DNA of 64,000 nt from Limisoma sp963601185 (GCA_963601185.1 CAVCEE010000008.1:1-64000), one strand, 5' to 3'. Shown: positions 42,952 to 50,561, counted from the stretch's first letter. A program made the numbers and translations. Notes: a model not told the origin generated them from the letters alone.

Positions 42952-44607
42952 ATGGAATGGATTAACAGTGTACTTTTCGACCATTCGGCAATCCAGGCGG
43001 TTGTAGTAATGGCGATAATCATATTTTCAGGTCTCGCTCTCGGACGCATCCGTATCGCGGGCATCTCGCTCGGTGTCACTTTCGTGTTTTTCACGGGCAT
43101 CCTCTTCGGCTACCTCGGCTTGACCATCGACCACCAGATGCTCAGTTATGCCGAGAGTTTCGGACTCGTGCTTTTTGTCTACGCCCTCGGTCTGCAAGTG
43201 GGACCGGGCTTCTTCAGTGCCTTTCAGCACGGTGGCGTGAAGATGAATCTGGCAGGGTTGTTGCTCATCCTGCTTGGCACGCTGGCTACCGTAGCCATCA
43301 GCTTTGGCTTCGGCTACAACATCGGAGACATGACTGGAGTGCTCTGCGGAGCGACGACCAACACGCCGGCACTCGCCGCCGCTCAGCAGACGCTTGTGCA
43401 ACTGGGCCTACCTGCGGAAACTGCCGCCCTGGGCTGCGCCGTGACCTATCCGTTGGGCGTTGTCGGCGTAATCCTGGCGATAATCGTGCTGCGCAAGTTC
43501 TTCACCCGACCCGACGACCTGAAAGAGCGTGAGGAGAACCACGCCGACCACACTTTCATTGCCACGTTCATCATCAAAAACCCGGCAATCTTCAACCGCA
43601 CCATCGGCGACGTGCAGCGCACATCCGCCGTGCAGTTCATCATATCCCGGCTCTGGCGTGCCAAGGAACTGATGTTGCCTACCTCGGATCTCCAGTTTGC
43701 GGAGGGTGACAAAATCCTTGTGGTCACTACTGAAAAGGATGTAGAAACACTCACATTCCTCTTCGGCGAGCGCGAAAACCGCGACTGGAACCACCATGTG
43801 AACTGGAACAAACTCGACCGCCAGTTTGTGTCGCGCCACATCATCGTGTCGCGCCCTGAAATCAACGGTAAGCGACTCGGATCGCTACGTCTGCGCTCCA
43901 CCTTCGGCATCACCGTGTCGCGCGTGCTCCGCAGCGGCGTGATGCTTCTCGCCACACCCGACCTCGTGCTCCAGATCGGCGACCGTCTTACGATGGTGGG
44001 CAACGCCCAGGACATCGAAAGTGCGGAAAAGATTATCGGCAACCGTGCCGGCTCACTCAAAGAGCCTAACCTTGCCGTAATTTTCGTGGGCATTTTCCTC
44101 GGCCTTGCCATCGGTATGATACCAATCAGCCTGCCGTCGACCAACGTGCCCGTAAAACTCGGTCTTGCCGGAGGCCCTATCGTGGCAGGACTCCTAATGG
44201 GCCGCTACGGTCCTCGGTTTCATATGGTCACCTACACGACCCGCTCCGCCAACCTTATGCTCCGGGGCATCGGACTATCGATGTATCTGGCTTGCCTCGG
44301 ACTTGACTCCGGTGCGCATTTCTTCGACACGCTTGTCGGTCCGCAAGGTCTTGCGTGGATTTCACTCGGCGCTGTACTCACAATTGTGCCTACCATCATT
44401 ATCGGCATCGTTGCAATGCGTTGCTTCAAATTCAACTACGGAGAAACGTGCGGAATGCTCTGCGGCGCAATGGCAAACCCTATGGCACTGACATACGCAT
44501 CCGACACCATCAAGGGTGATGCGCCGGCGGTAAGTTACGCCACGGTCTACCCTATGGGCATGTTCGTGCGCGTAATCATCGCACAATTGCTGATTTTGCT
44601 GCTTTAG
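42952..44607 (+). CDS. AspT/YidE/YbjL-family transporter with two TrkA_C domains
   Basis: Inner-membrane antiporter-like protein of 551 residues. Two sets of about five membrane helices flank a cytoplasmic middle region (about 205-375) with two RCK C-terminal (TrkA_C) domains. The first is recognised by MLPTSDLQFAEGDKILVVTT and the second by MLLATPDLVLQIGDRLTMVG. Family motifs such as GLQVGPGFF and GATTNTPALAAAQQ are present in the N half and repeated as GMLCGAMANPMALTYA in the C half. The substrate is unknown; AspT itself exchanges aspartate and alanine. It ends 3 nt from the convergent lipoprotein gene. Confidence 0.88.
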   Translation: MEWINSVLFDHSAIQAVVVMAIIIFSGLALGRIRIAGISLGVTFVFFTGILFGYLGLTIDHQMLSYAESFGLVLFVYALGLQVGPGFFSAFQHGGVKMNLAGLLLILLGTLATVAISFGFGYNIGDMTGVLCGATTNTPALAAAQQTLVQLGLPAETAALGCAVTYPLGVVGVILAIIVLRKFFTRPDDLKEREENHADHTFIATFIIKNPAIFNRTIGDVQRTSAVQFIISRLWRAKELMLPTSDLQFAEGDKILVVTTEKDVETLTFLFGERENRDWNHHVNWNKLDRQFVSRHIIVSRPEINGKRLGSLRLRSTFGITVSRVLRSGVMLLATPDLVLQIGDRLTMVGNAQDIESAEKIIGNRAGSLKEPNLAVIFVGIFLGLAIGMIPISLPSTNVPVKLGLAGGPIVAGLLMGRYGPRFHMVTYTTRSANLMLRGIGLSMYLACLGLDSGAHFFDTLVGPQGLAWISLGAVLTIVPTIIIGIVAMRCFKFNYGETCGMLCGAMANPMALTYASDTIKGDAPAVSYATVYPMGMFVRVIIAQLLILLL

Positions 44608-44610
44608 AGT

Positions 44611-45246
44611 TTATTTTTCGAAGGTGAATGTACGCTCGCCGATGCCTATCTGCAAGCATTTGAGTGTGGATTTTCCCCAAAGCGATGACACGTTGAACGA
44701 GGCATAGACGCGGCGGTCAAACATCGTGGTTTCGCCCATCGTGTTGTACACAATCCGTGCCACCACCGTTGCATCATCAACCGTCGACTCGTCAGCCACA
44801 AGCATCAACTGGTAGCGTTTGCCCGAATAGGGCACCCATCCGTTGATATTGATGTACTCGCCGCTACGCCAAAGGCTCGTCACGGAAATTTCCGTCTCGG
44901 GGAAGTTATCCATATCGCTGTGCGGCGCGGTGCGCGCTTTGTCGGTAGGTATTAAGGAGAAATTATCGGGGCGCACAACTACAGTGCCGTCGAGCAAGGT
45001 GTATTTTGCGGTGTAGCGCATCAGGCAACGCTGTCCGGCTTCGGCATCGTCAAGCGAAACGCCGTAGGCTGCAATCTTCTGCACCGGCAGGTCGTCGCGC
45101 GTCTGGAACGAAAAGCGAGCCATCCCGTCGGTGTCGGAACTCTCATAGGTGACGATATTCATCGCGAAGTCACCCAATTTGTTCTCATCCTCATCGCATG
45201 CCACAAGCACTACGGAGAGCAGCAAGGCTATGATTATTCTTCGCAT
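44611..45246 (-). CDS. putative lipoprotein, possibly NigD-like
   Basis: A 211-residue exported lipoprotein: a signal peptide with lipobox ending VVLVAC (Cys17), followed by an acidic stretch DEDENKLGDF. The rest is beta-rich (MARFSFQTRDDLPV, RRVYASFNVSSLW) with no catalytic motif. Layout resembles the NigD-like lipoproteins of Bacteroides, but I am not certain. Its start overlaps the LolD-like gene by 13 nt, so the two share a transcript. This may hint at a lipoprotein handled by that transporter. Confidence 0.6.
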   Translation of the reverse strand: MRRIIIALLLSVVLVACDEDENKLGDFAMNIVTYESSDTDGMARFSFQTRDDLPVQKIAAYGVSLDDAEAGQRCLMRYTAKYTLLDGTVVVRPDNFSLIPTDKARTAPHSDMDNFPETEISVTSLWRSGEYININGWVPYSGKRYQLMLVADESTVDDATVVARIVYNTMGETTMFDRRVYASFNVSSLWGKSTLKCLQIGIGERTFTFEK

Positions 45247-45917
45247 GGCTCATTGTTTTTGGTCTGTTCAACAATCTGACCGTCGCACATCTTCAAAGTG
45301 CGGTCGCACATTGCGGCGAGCGACTCGTCGTGGGTCACAATCACAAATGTCTGTCCGAAGCGGTCACGGAGGTCGAAAAAGAGTTTATGGAGTTCAGCCT
45401 TGTTGTGGGTGTCAAGACTTCCTGACGGTTCGTCGGCAAAAATCACATCAGGCCGATTAATCAGCGAGCGTGCCACTGCCACGCGCTGCTTTTCACCGCC
45501 CGACAGTTCCGCCGGTTTATGTCCGACACGGTCGGAAAGTCCGAGCAGGTCGAGCAACTCCGCCGCATGCTTCATCGCCTCGCCGCGGCTATCGCCGTGG
45601 ATAAGCGCCGGTATCGCCACATTCTCCAGTGCTGTAAATTCAGGCAGAAGTTGATGGAACTGAAACACAAAGCCGATGCTGCGGTTGCGGAACTCCGACA
45701 ACTTGCGCTCGGAGAGCGTAAGCACGTCCACACCATCGTAGACCACACTGCCTCCGTCGGGCTTGTCGAGCGTGCCGGCAATCTGCAACAGCGTTGTTTT
45801 ACCGGCGCCGCTGGGGCCTACAATCGACACTACCTCGCCTTTGCCAAACGTGGCGCTCACGCCTTTCAGCACCTGCAGCGAGCCGAAACTCTTGTTGATA
45901 TTTTTCAGTTCAAGCAT
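45234..45917 (-). CDS. LolD-like ABC transporter ATP-binding protein
   Basis: ATPase of an exporter of the LolCDE/MacB type; LolCDE releases lipoproteins from the inner membrane. The 227 residues show Walker A GPSGAGKTT (34-42), the Q-loop FQFHQLLPEFTALENV, the signature LSGGEKQRVAVARS, Walker B VIFADEPSGSLD and the H-loop FVIVTHDES. No membrane partner is adjacent; it must be encoded elsewhere. It is translated together with the small lipoprotein gene that overlaps its end. Confidence 0.88.
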   Translation of the reverse strand: MLELKNINKSFGSLQVLKGVSATFGKGEVVSIVGPSGAGKTTLLQIAGTLDKPDGGSVVYDGVDVLTLSERKLSEFRNRSIGFVFQFHQLLPEFTALENVAIPALIHGDSRGEAMKHAAELLDLLGLSDRVGHKPAELSGGEKQRVAVARSLINRPDVIFADEPSGSLDTHNKAELHKLFFDLRDRFGQTFVIVTHDESLAAMCDRTLKMCDGQIVEQTKNNEPCEE

Positions 45918-45936
45918 AACTTCCGATATTACTTGG

Positions 45937-45944
45937 CGAAGTTA
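45937..45944 (-). promoter_or_regulatory. possible -7 box of the LolD-like gene
   Basis: Minus-strand TAACTTCG, one base from TAnnTTTG, about 19 nt before the ATG. It resembles the variant box before the alternative GlmU gene. Confidence 0.35.
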
Positions 45945-46000
45945 CGAAATTTTAATGAATGCCCCACGCTATCGACGCCTTTTTACTGACGTATAGGTAT

Positions 46001-46039
46001 AAAAAGATTGTATTGGCTGAATTCCTCCAACCAATACAA
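46001..46039 (-). terminator. terminator of the tRNA-Glu/rpsT transcript
   Basis: A nine-pair stem TTGTATTGG/CCAATACAA (46008-46016 with 46031-46039) is followed on the minus strand by CTTTTTATA. It lies just past the first tRNA-Glu. Confidence 0.8.
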
Positions 46040-46043
46040 GGTG

Positions 46044-46115
46044 TAGCCCATAGGAGAATCGAACTCCTCTTTCAAGAATGAAAATCTTGCGTCCTAGCCG
46101 ATAGACGAATGGGCC
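46044..46115 (-). tRNA. tRNA-Glu (TTC), copy 1
   Basis: 72 nt including the discriminator base. The cloverleaf is clear: acceptor GGCCCAT/ATGGGCT with a G:U first pair, anticodon loop TTTTCAT with TTC, and T-loop GTTCGATTC. CCA is not encoded. The sequence is identical to the copy at 46428-46499. Confidence 0.95.
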
Positions 46116-46141
46116 AACACTAAACCAGACGCTCTGCCTGA

Positions 46142-46402
46142 TTATGCTGCTTGAACCTTTGCTACGTGCTTCGCAAGCTTGCTCTTCAAGTTAGCGGCCT
46201 TGTTCTTTGAAATTACACTCTTGCGAGCAAGGCGATCCAACATTGAGCTAACCTTGTTGTAGGCTTCTACAACTTCTGCTTTGTCGCTCAAAGCGCGAAG
46301 ACGACGAACGGCGTTGCGCGCTGTCTTTGCATAATAACGGTTGCGAAGGCGACGTGCCTCTGTCTGACGAATTCTCTTGATAGATGATTTATGATTTGCC
46401 AT
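46142..46402 (-). CDS. rpsT: 30S ribosomal protein S20
   Basis: Three-helix 16S rRNA-binding protein. The 86 residues start MANHKSSIKRIRQTEARRLR and contain VSSMLDRLARKSVISKNKAA and the alanine-rich end. It lies between two identical tRNA-Glu genes (26-nt gaps on both sides) and must be processed out of a tRNA-containing transcript. The promoter is upstream of the distal tRNA. Confidence 0.95.
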   Translation of the reverse strand: MANHKSSIKRIRQTEARRLRNRYYAKTARNAVRRLRALSDKAEVVEAYNKVSSMLDRLARKSVISKNKAANLKSKLAKHVAKVQAA

Positions 46403-46427
46403 TATAAAAAATCTTTTTTAATTTTAG

Positions 46428-46499
46428 TAGCCCATAGGAGAATCGAACTCCTCTTTCAAGAATGAAAATCTTGCGTCCTAGCCGATAGACGAATGGGCC
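46428..46499 (-). tRNA. tRNA-Glu (TTC), copy 2
   Basis: Identical in all 72 positions to the copy at 46044-46115, with the same anticodon TTC. It is first in the transcript and lies about 32 nt downstream of the predicted start. CCA is not encoded. Confidence 0.95.
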
Positions 46500-46535
46500 A
46501 ACAATTCACTAACCACTTTTATTTCAAAGCGAGTG

Positions 46536-46566
46536 CAAAGATACACGTTATTTCTTTCACCACAAA
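46536..46566 (-). promoter_or_regulatory. promoter of tRNA-Glu/rpsT/tRNA-Glu
   Basis: Minus-strand -33 TTTG (46566-46563), 19-nt spacer, -7 TATCTTTG followed by CACTCGC (46543-46536 and beyond). The 15-nt TATCTTTGCACTCGC also occurs before tRNA-Asp at 48161-48175. Confidence 0.8.
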
Positions 46567-46628
46567 ATATCCAACACGCAAAAATGCAATTTTAATAGAT
46601 TTTAAGAATTAGATATCCTCGGATTGCT

Positions 46629-46636
46629 TACCTTTA
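46629..46636 (+). promoter_or_regulatory. possible -7 box of recO
   Basis: TACCTTTA, one base from consensus, 29 nt before the ATG. No convincing -33 element. Confidence 0.35.
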
Positions 46637-46665
46637 CACCGTCAAAAATCCCCATAGAATCAGCG

Positions 46666-47391
46666 ATGGACACTACAATGATGGGCGTGGCGCTACGCTC
46701 CGTGAAATACAACGACAAAAATTCGATAGTGCGGGTCTACACCGACCGGTACGGATTGCTGTCGTTTCTTCTGCCTCAAAACAACGGCAAAACGGCGCGC
46801 CAGCGCAGGGCTTTATTCCAACCGCTATCGCTCGTGGAGATTGTTGCCGACATCCGCCCCAACCGCGACATCCACCGCATCAAGGAGGCGAGATGCCTCG
46901 AGCCGCTGCCTAATCTACACACCGACCCGGTAAAAAACGCCGTCGCACTCTTCATCACCGAACTTCTTTCACACGTCATCGTGGAGCAGGAACGCAACGC
47001 CGCGCTCTTCGCGTTTATAGTTGGCTCCGTGCGGTTTCTCGACAAAGCGAAGGAGGGGACGGCAAATTTCCACATCTGTTTTCTGTATAATCTGGGAGTG
47101 TTTATCGGCATCGAGCCCGACACATCTACCTATCAGCCGGGTATGTCGTTCGATATGGAGGCAGGGACATTTGTTCGTGGAGTGCCGCTGCACAGGCATT
47201 TTGTCGACGGAGAGGAGGCAAGTGCCGTGTATCAGTTGACGCGCATCACCTACGCCAACATGCACCGCTACCGCTTCAACCGCGAACAGCGCAACCGGTT
47301 GCTAAATCTCACGCTCGACTACTACCGCCTGCACCACGCATCGCTCGGCGAGTTGCGCTCGCCGGCAGTACTTGCCGATTTATTCATCTGA
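46666..47391 (+). CDS. recO: DNA repair protein RecO
   Basis: Mediator that loads RecA with RecR in RecF-pathway recombination. The 241 residues start MDTTMMGVALRSVKYNDKNS with the N-terminal OB fold (VRVYTDRYGLLSFLLPQ). A helical domain follows with FHICFLYNLGVFIGIEP and the typical end LGELRSPAVLADLF. The zinc cysteines of some RecO proteins are absent. The longer frame begins with TTG before the promoter box, so I use the ATG. Its 3' end overlaps the convergent L,D-transpeptidase by 70 nt. Confidence 0.85.
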   Translation: MDTTMMGVALRSVKYNDKNSIVRVYTDRYGLLSFLLPQNNGKTARQRRALFQPLSLVEIVADIRPNRDIHRIKEARCLEPLPNLHTDPVKNAVALFITELLSHVIVEQERNAALFAFIVGSVRFLDKAKEGTANFHICFLYNLGVFIGIEPDTSTYQPGMSFDMEAGTFVRGVPLHRHFVDGEEASAVYQLTRITYANMHRYRFNREQRNRLLNLTLDYYRLHHASLGELRSPAVLADLFI

Positions 47392-47984
47392 TTCGCCTCT
47401 TCATCCTCCACAGGGAAGTGGTCGAAAACTACATCATCGGTCGACGGCATAATAATCACCGGCATACCGCGGTAGGCATACTTGGTAGCAAATTCAAGAG
47501 CGTCGGCATTGCGAAGACGGATACATCCTTCCGTAGCGTGCGCACCAATAGAGGTTTCATCGTGGGTGCCGTGAATGCCGATGCCATTGTGTCCGGTGAT
47601 GAGCCGCACAAAACGAGGCCCGTAAGCGCCCTTAATCACACCCTTCCCGTCACCAAAATCGTGCGACCACAAGTGTGCATCAAGAATTTCCTGCACCTTA
47701 AACATCCCCACTGGTGTGCGCATATCGCCCGGCTCACGCTTGTCGCCCACATTTCGCCCACAGGCAATGCCGTAGCGACGCAGTTCTACACCGTCACCGT
47801 CATAGACGAGCAACTGCATTTCTTCCTTTAATATAATAGCGAAGGGTTTTCCCGTTGGAAAATATGTACTGTCAGCCGCAACTGGAGAGCGTTTTACCGC
47901 CTCAGTTTTCCGGGAAGTTGCCGCCATGGCGTTTGCGGCAGCGAGCAAGGTTACCACTACAGATAAAAGAAACGTCCGTTTCAT
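47322..47984 (-). CDS. exported L,D-transpeptidase (YkuD) domain protein
   Basis: Cross-links or modifies peptidoglycan, or attaches proteins to it, in the periplasm. The 220 residues have a signal peptide (LLSVVVTLLAAANAMA) and a single YkuD domain at about 47-180. The catalytic motif is intact: His138 in GIHGTH and Cys154 in ATEGCIRLRN. The open frame extends upstream through the tRNA-Asp gene, so I start at ATG 47984, where the signal peptide begins. The last 22 residues or so are read from DNA that encodes the RecO C-terminus on the other strand. They look unstructured (NKSASTAGERNSPSDAW). Confidence 0.85.
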   Translation of the reverse strand: MKRTFLLSVVVTLLAAANAMAATSRKTEAVKRSPVAADSTYFPTGKPFAIILKEEMQLLVYDGDGVELRRYGIACGRNVGDKREPGDMRTPVGMFKVQEILDAHLWSHDFGDGKGVIKGAYGPRFVRLITGHNGIGIHGTHDETSIGAHATEGCIRLRNADALEFATKYAYRGMPVIIMPSTDDVVFDHFPVEDEEANQMNKSASTAGERNSPSDAWCRR

Positions 47985-48036
47985 CGCAAGAAAGGTTATA
48001 AACAAGTATTTCAGACTACACGCCACCGAATAAAAC

Positions 48037-48066
48037 AAAAGCCCGAAGCTAAGGCTCCAGGCTTTT
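48037..48066 (-). terminator. tRNA-Asp terminator
   Basis: AAAAGCC (48037-48043) pairs with GGCTTTT (48060-48066), with further inner pairing. On the minus strand TTTTGTTTTATT follows. It lies directly past the tRNA 3' end. Confidence 0.7.
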
Positions 48067-48067
48067 G

Positions 48068-48141
48068 CGGTGCGGACGGGACTCGAACCCGCGACCCCAT
48101 GCGTGACAGGCATGTATTCTAACCAGCTGAACTACCGCACC
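48068..48141 (-). tRNA. tRNA-Asp (GTC)
   Basis: 74 nt including the discriminator G. Acceptor GGTGCGG/CCGCACC, anticodon stem CATGC/GCATG with loop CTGTCAC (GTC), T-loop GGTTCGAGTCC. CCA is not encoded. It has its own promoter at 48168-48198. Confidence 0.95.
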
Positions 48142-48167
48142 AGGCATCGCTTTTCAGTTAGCGAGTG

Positions 48168-48198
48168 CAAAGATACCACCATTTTTTCAATCCCACAA
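48168..48198 (-). promoter_or_regulatory. tRNA-Asp promoter
   Basis: Minus-strand TTG (48198-48196), 20-nt spacer, -7 TATCTTTG followed by CACTCGC. It shares a 15-nt identity with the tRNA-Glu promoter, suggesting a stable-RNA promoter type. Confidence 0.75.
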
Positions 48199-48358
48199 CA
48201 GTTAGCACAAAAAAATTGCACAAAAAACATCAGCGATCCACCATCAAGTTCGACAACAAAAGGAAACGAACACTTTTAATATTATTTATTAACGAACTTG
48301 TTTATCGCTTCGGCAAGAGTCATTATCTTTATCACAAGATAGTAGACACGCAGATTGT

Positions 48359-49582
48359 ATGACAGACAAGAACAAACCATATTCAGTCACCTCCAAAAAC
48401 TTTTATGGAGACAAAGACTATACCGAATGGCTGAATGAGATTAAGAATCGCTATCGGAGCATTCGCAACCGAGTGGCTCTGCAAGCCAACTACGGAGCCT
48501 TAGAATTCAATTGGATGCTGGGGCGTGACATCGTACAAAAGAAAGCAGAATCGAGATGGGGTTCTGGTGTCGTAAACCAACTCTGCCTCGACCTTAGAGC
48601 CACCTTTCCCGGTGTACGAGGATTCTCTGCACGAAACCTTTATTATATGAAGGAGTGGTACGAGTTTTATATGGCGGACGATGAGCACAAGCAAATTTTG
48701 CACCAACTAGGTGCAAAATTACAAGAATCTGAAAATCAAAATCCTATAAAATTGCACCAACTAGGTGCAGAAATTGCATCAACTACCAAGATCTCTGCCA
48801 TTTTAGAGAAAAACGGCATGTTGCCAATATTCGGAATCGTGCCGTGGAAACACCACTTGACCATCACTTCCAAATGCAAATCTATCAAGGAAGCACTCTA
48901 TTACATAGCGCGTACCATAGACGAAGGACTAAGCAAACGCGAATTAGAAGACATCATAGATACCGATGATTTCAACAAGTACGGACATGCCATTACTAAT
49001 TTCTCGTCGCAATTACCCGCACAACAAAGCCAACTTGCAATGAATATTCTGAAAGATCCATATCGTTTGGATTTTCTCTCATTGGAAAGAGGCTACAATG
49101 AACGTGATTTGGAAAATGCAATTGCAAAAGACATTACTCGCTTCCTGCTTGAACTCGGAAATGGCTTCACTTTCGTAGGGAGACAACCCGAACTCGTGGT
49201 TGGCAATGAGGGTTACTTTCCAGACTTGCTATTCTACCACATCCGACTCCGCTGCTATGTTGTCATAGAACTAAAAGTCGTGGATTTCAAACCAGAATTT
49301 GCCGGCAAACTAAATTTCTATGTGGCAGCGTGCAACAAACTGCTTCGCCAGCCAAAGGACAACCCGACTATCGGCCTTCTACTCTGCAAGTCGAAAGACC
49401 AGACGAAAGTGGAATGGGCATTTGACAGCATCCAAAACCCTCTGGGCGTAGCCACCTATGAAGGAATTCGGATTAAAGACAAACTCCCCTCCGTCGAGGA
49501 TCTGACGAAACGACTCGATATGTTGGAACAAGAACTCAGAGAGCACCAAGTGAGCAAATTCACCAACGGAGCACAAGAATAG
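48359..49582 (+). CDS. DUF1016 (YhcG-type) PDDEXK nuclease-fold protein
   Basis: A 407-residue protein of the DUF1016 family. The N-terminal helical or winged-helix domain contains FNWMLGRDIVQKKAESRWGS and FPGVRGFSARNLYYMKEWYE. The C-terminal PDDEXK-fold domain (about 265-380) carries GYFPDLLFYH and CYVVIELKV, giving the Asp and Glu-x-Lys expected for metal-dependent nuclease activity. Between the domains is an insertion with LHQLGA twice (114-119 and 132-137), encoded by palindromic DNA repeats. It is AT-richer than its neighbours and stands alone after tRNA-Asp, a usual integration neighbourhood, so it was likely acquired horizontally. The biological role of the family is not settled. Confidence 0.85.
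   Translation: MTDKNKPYSVTSKNFYGDKDYTEWLNEIKNRYRSIRNRVALQANYGALEFNWMLGRDIVQKKAESRWGSGVVNQLCLDLRATFPGVRGFSARNLYYMKEWYEFYMADDEHKQILHQLGAKLQESENQNPIKLHQLGAEIASTTKISAILEKNGMLPIFGIVPWKHHLTITSKCKSIKEALYYIARTIDEGLSKRELEDIIDTDDFNKYGHAITNFSSQLPAQQSQLAMNILKDPYRLDFLSLERGYNERDLENAIAKDITRFLLELGNGFTFVGRQPELVVGNEGYFPDLLFYHIRLRCYVVIELKVVDFKPEFAGKLNFYVAACNKLLRQPKDNPTIGLLLCKSKDQTKVEWAFDSIQNPLGVATYEGIRIKDKLPSVEDLTKRLDMLEQELREHQVSKFTNGAQE
48694..48785 (+). repeat. in-frame palindromic repeats inside the DUF1016 gene
   Basis: First unit: 48694-48720 is a perfect inverted repeat, AATTTTGCACC / GGTGCAAAATT around AACTA. Second unit: 48753-48769, TGCACC / GGTGCA around the same AACTA. The 18-nt core recurs exactly 54 nt (18 codons) later, so both encode LHQLGA. 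A decayed third partial copy, TTGCATCAACTA, lies at 48774-48785 in another frame. Confidence 0.85.
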
Positions 49583-49646
49583 CCACCATTTATCGTCTGC
49601 CAAATATTTTCTTTCAACAGTATCCCTTTTGCACGCACAAAAAAGT

Positions 49647-49654
49647 TATATTTG
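49647..49654 (+). promoter_or_regulatory. -7 box of the esterase gene
   Basis: TATATTTG followed by C, 38 nt before the ATG. A TTTG lies at 49628-49631, but with only a 15-nt spacer. Confidence 0.5.
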
Positions 49655-49692
49655 CCAGACGTTAGTCAAACCCACAAAAACCGTAAAAACGA

Positions 49693-50505
49693 ATGAAACA
49701 ATTACGCTTTTTCGCGACAATCATCGCCATTATCGCCTTCTCGCTGCCGGCATTGGCAAGCAGGCTGGAAACCATAGAGGTCAAGAGCGAGTCAATGAAC
49801 AAGAACATCAACGTGTCGGTCGTACTGCCCGACAGTTACGGTGCGCGCCGTCTGCCTGTGGTCTACCTCCTACACGGCTATGGCGACAATAACCTCATCG
49901 GCTATCTCAACCGCACCAACTTGCGCCAACTTGCCGACCAGCAGAACCTGATAGTGGTCATCCCCGACGGCGGCACCAGTTGGTACTTCGACAGCCCCAT
50001 AGACCCAACCTACCGCTATGAGACATTCGTTGCTAAAGAACTCGTTGCATACGTCGACAAAAACTACATCTCCGATGCACGCCGTGAGCGGCGCGCCATC
50101 ACCGGCCTCAGCATGGGCGGCCACGGCGCACTCTATCTCGCCATCCGCCACCAGGATACCTTCGGCGCTGCCGGCTCGATGAGCGGCGGCGTTGACTTCC
50201 GTCCGTTCCCCAACAGTTGGGACATCAAACTGCGCCTCGGCGAAGAGAAAACCCACCAAAGCAACTGGGACAACAACACCGTCGTAGGCCAACTGCCACT
50301 CCTCAAGGACGGCGCGCTGCAACTCGTCATCGACTGCGGTACTGAGGATTTCTTCTTTGAGGTCAACACCCAACTACACGATGCACTGACCAAGCAAGGC
50401 ATCCACCACGAGTTCACCTCTCGCCCCGGCAACCATTCCTGGGACTACTGGCGACGTTCGCTCCGCGACCACATACTGTTTTTCAGCGACTATTTCACAA
50501 AATAG
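49693..50505 (+). CDS. exported esterase, alpha/beta-hydrolase fold (esterase D/XynC-like)
   Basis: Periplasmic or secreted hydrolase of 270 residues. The signal peptide is FFATIIAIIAFSLPALA. The nucleophile elbow GLSMGG places Ser140, His248 lies in RPGNHSWDYW and an acid is probably Asp219 in CGTEDF. The oxyanion region is YLLHGYGDN. It resembles feruloyl- or acetylxylan-esterase-like proteins of gut Bacteroidales, but the substrate cannot be fixed. It is a single-gene unit with a hairpin terminator after it. Confidence 0.85.
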   Translation: MKQLRFFATIIAIIAFSLPALASRLETIEVKSESMNKNINVSVVLPDSYGARRLPVVYLLHGYGDNNLIGYLNRTNLRQLADQQNLIVVIPDGGTSWYFDSPIDPTYRYETFVAKELVAYVDKNYISDARRERRAITGLSMGGHGALYLAIRHQDTFGAAGSMSGGVDFRPFPNSWDIKLRLGEEKTHQSNWDNNTVVGQLPLLKDGALQLVIDCGTEDFFFEVNTQLHDALTKQGIHHEFTSRPGNHSWDYWRRSLRDHILFFSDYFTK

Positions 50506-50527
50506 CCCTACCGACCAAACAAAGCAT

Positions 50528-50561
50528 AAAGGATGCCACTGGTTTTCCGGGGGCATCCTTT
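50528..50561 (+). terminator. esterase terminator
   Basis: A perfect 10-bp stem AAAGGATGCC/GGCATCCTTT (50528-50537 with 50552-50561). The T-run is short (TTTCCTATTTAT). Confidence 0.6.

Noticed and set aside
46044..46499. Insertion element bounded by direct repeats
   Set aside because: The 72-base direct repeats are two tRNA-Glu genes and the enclosed gene is rpsT, a normal housekeeping gene.
48694..48785. CRISPR-like or terminator reading of the palindromes in the DUF1016 gene
   Set aside because: Only two good copies, inside an intact reading frame, with no spacer regularity and no T-run.
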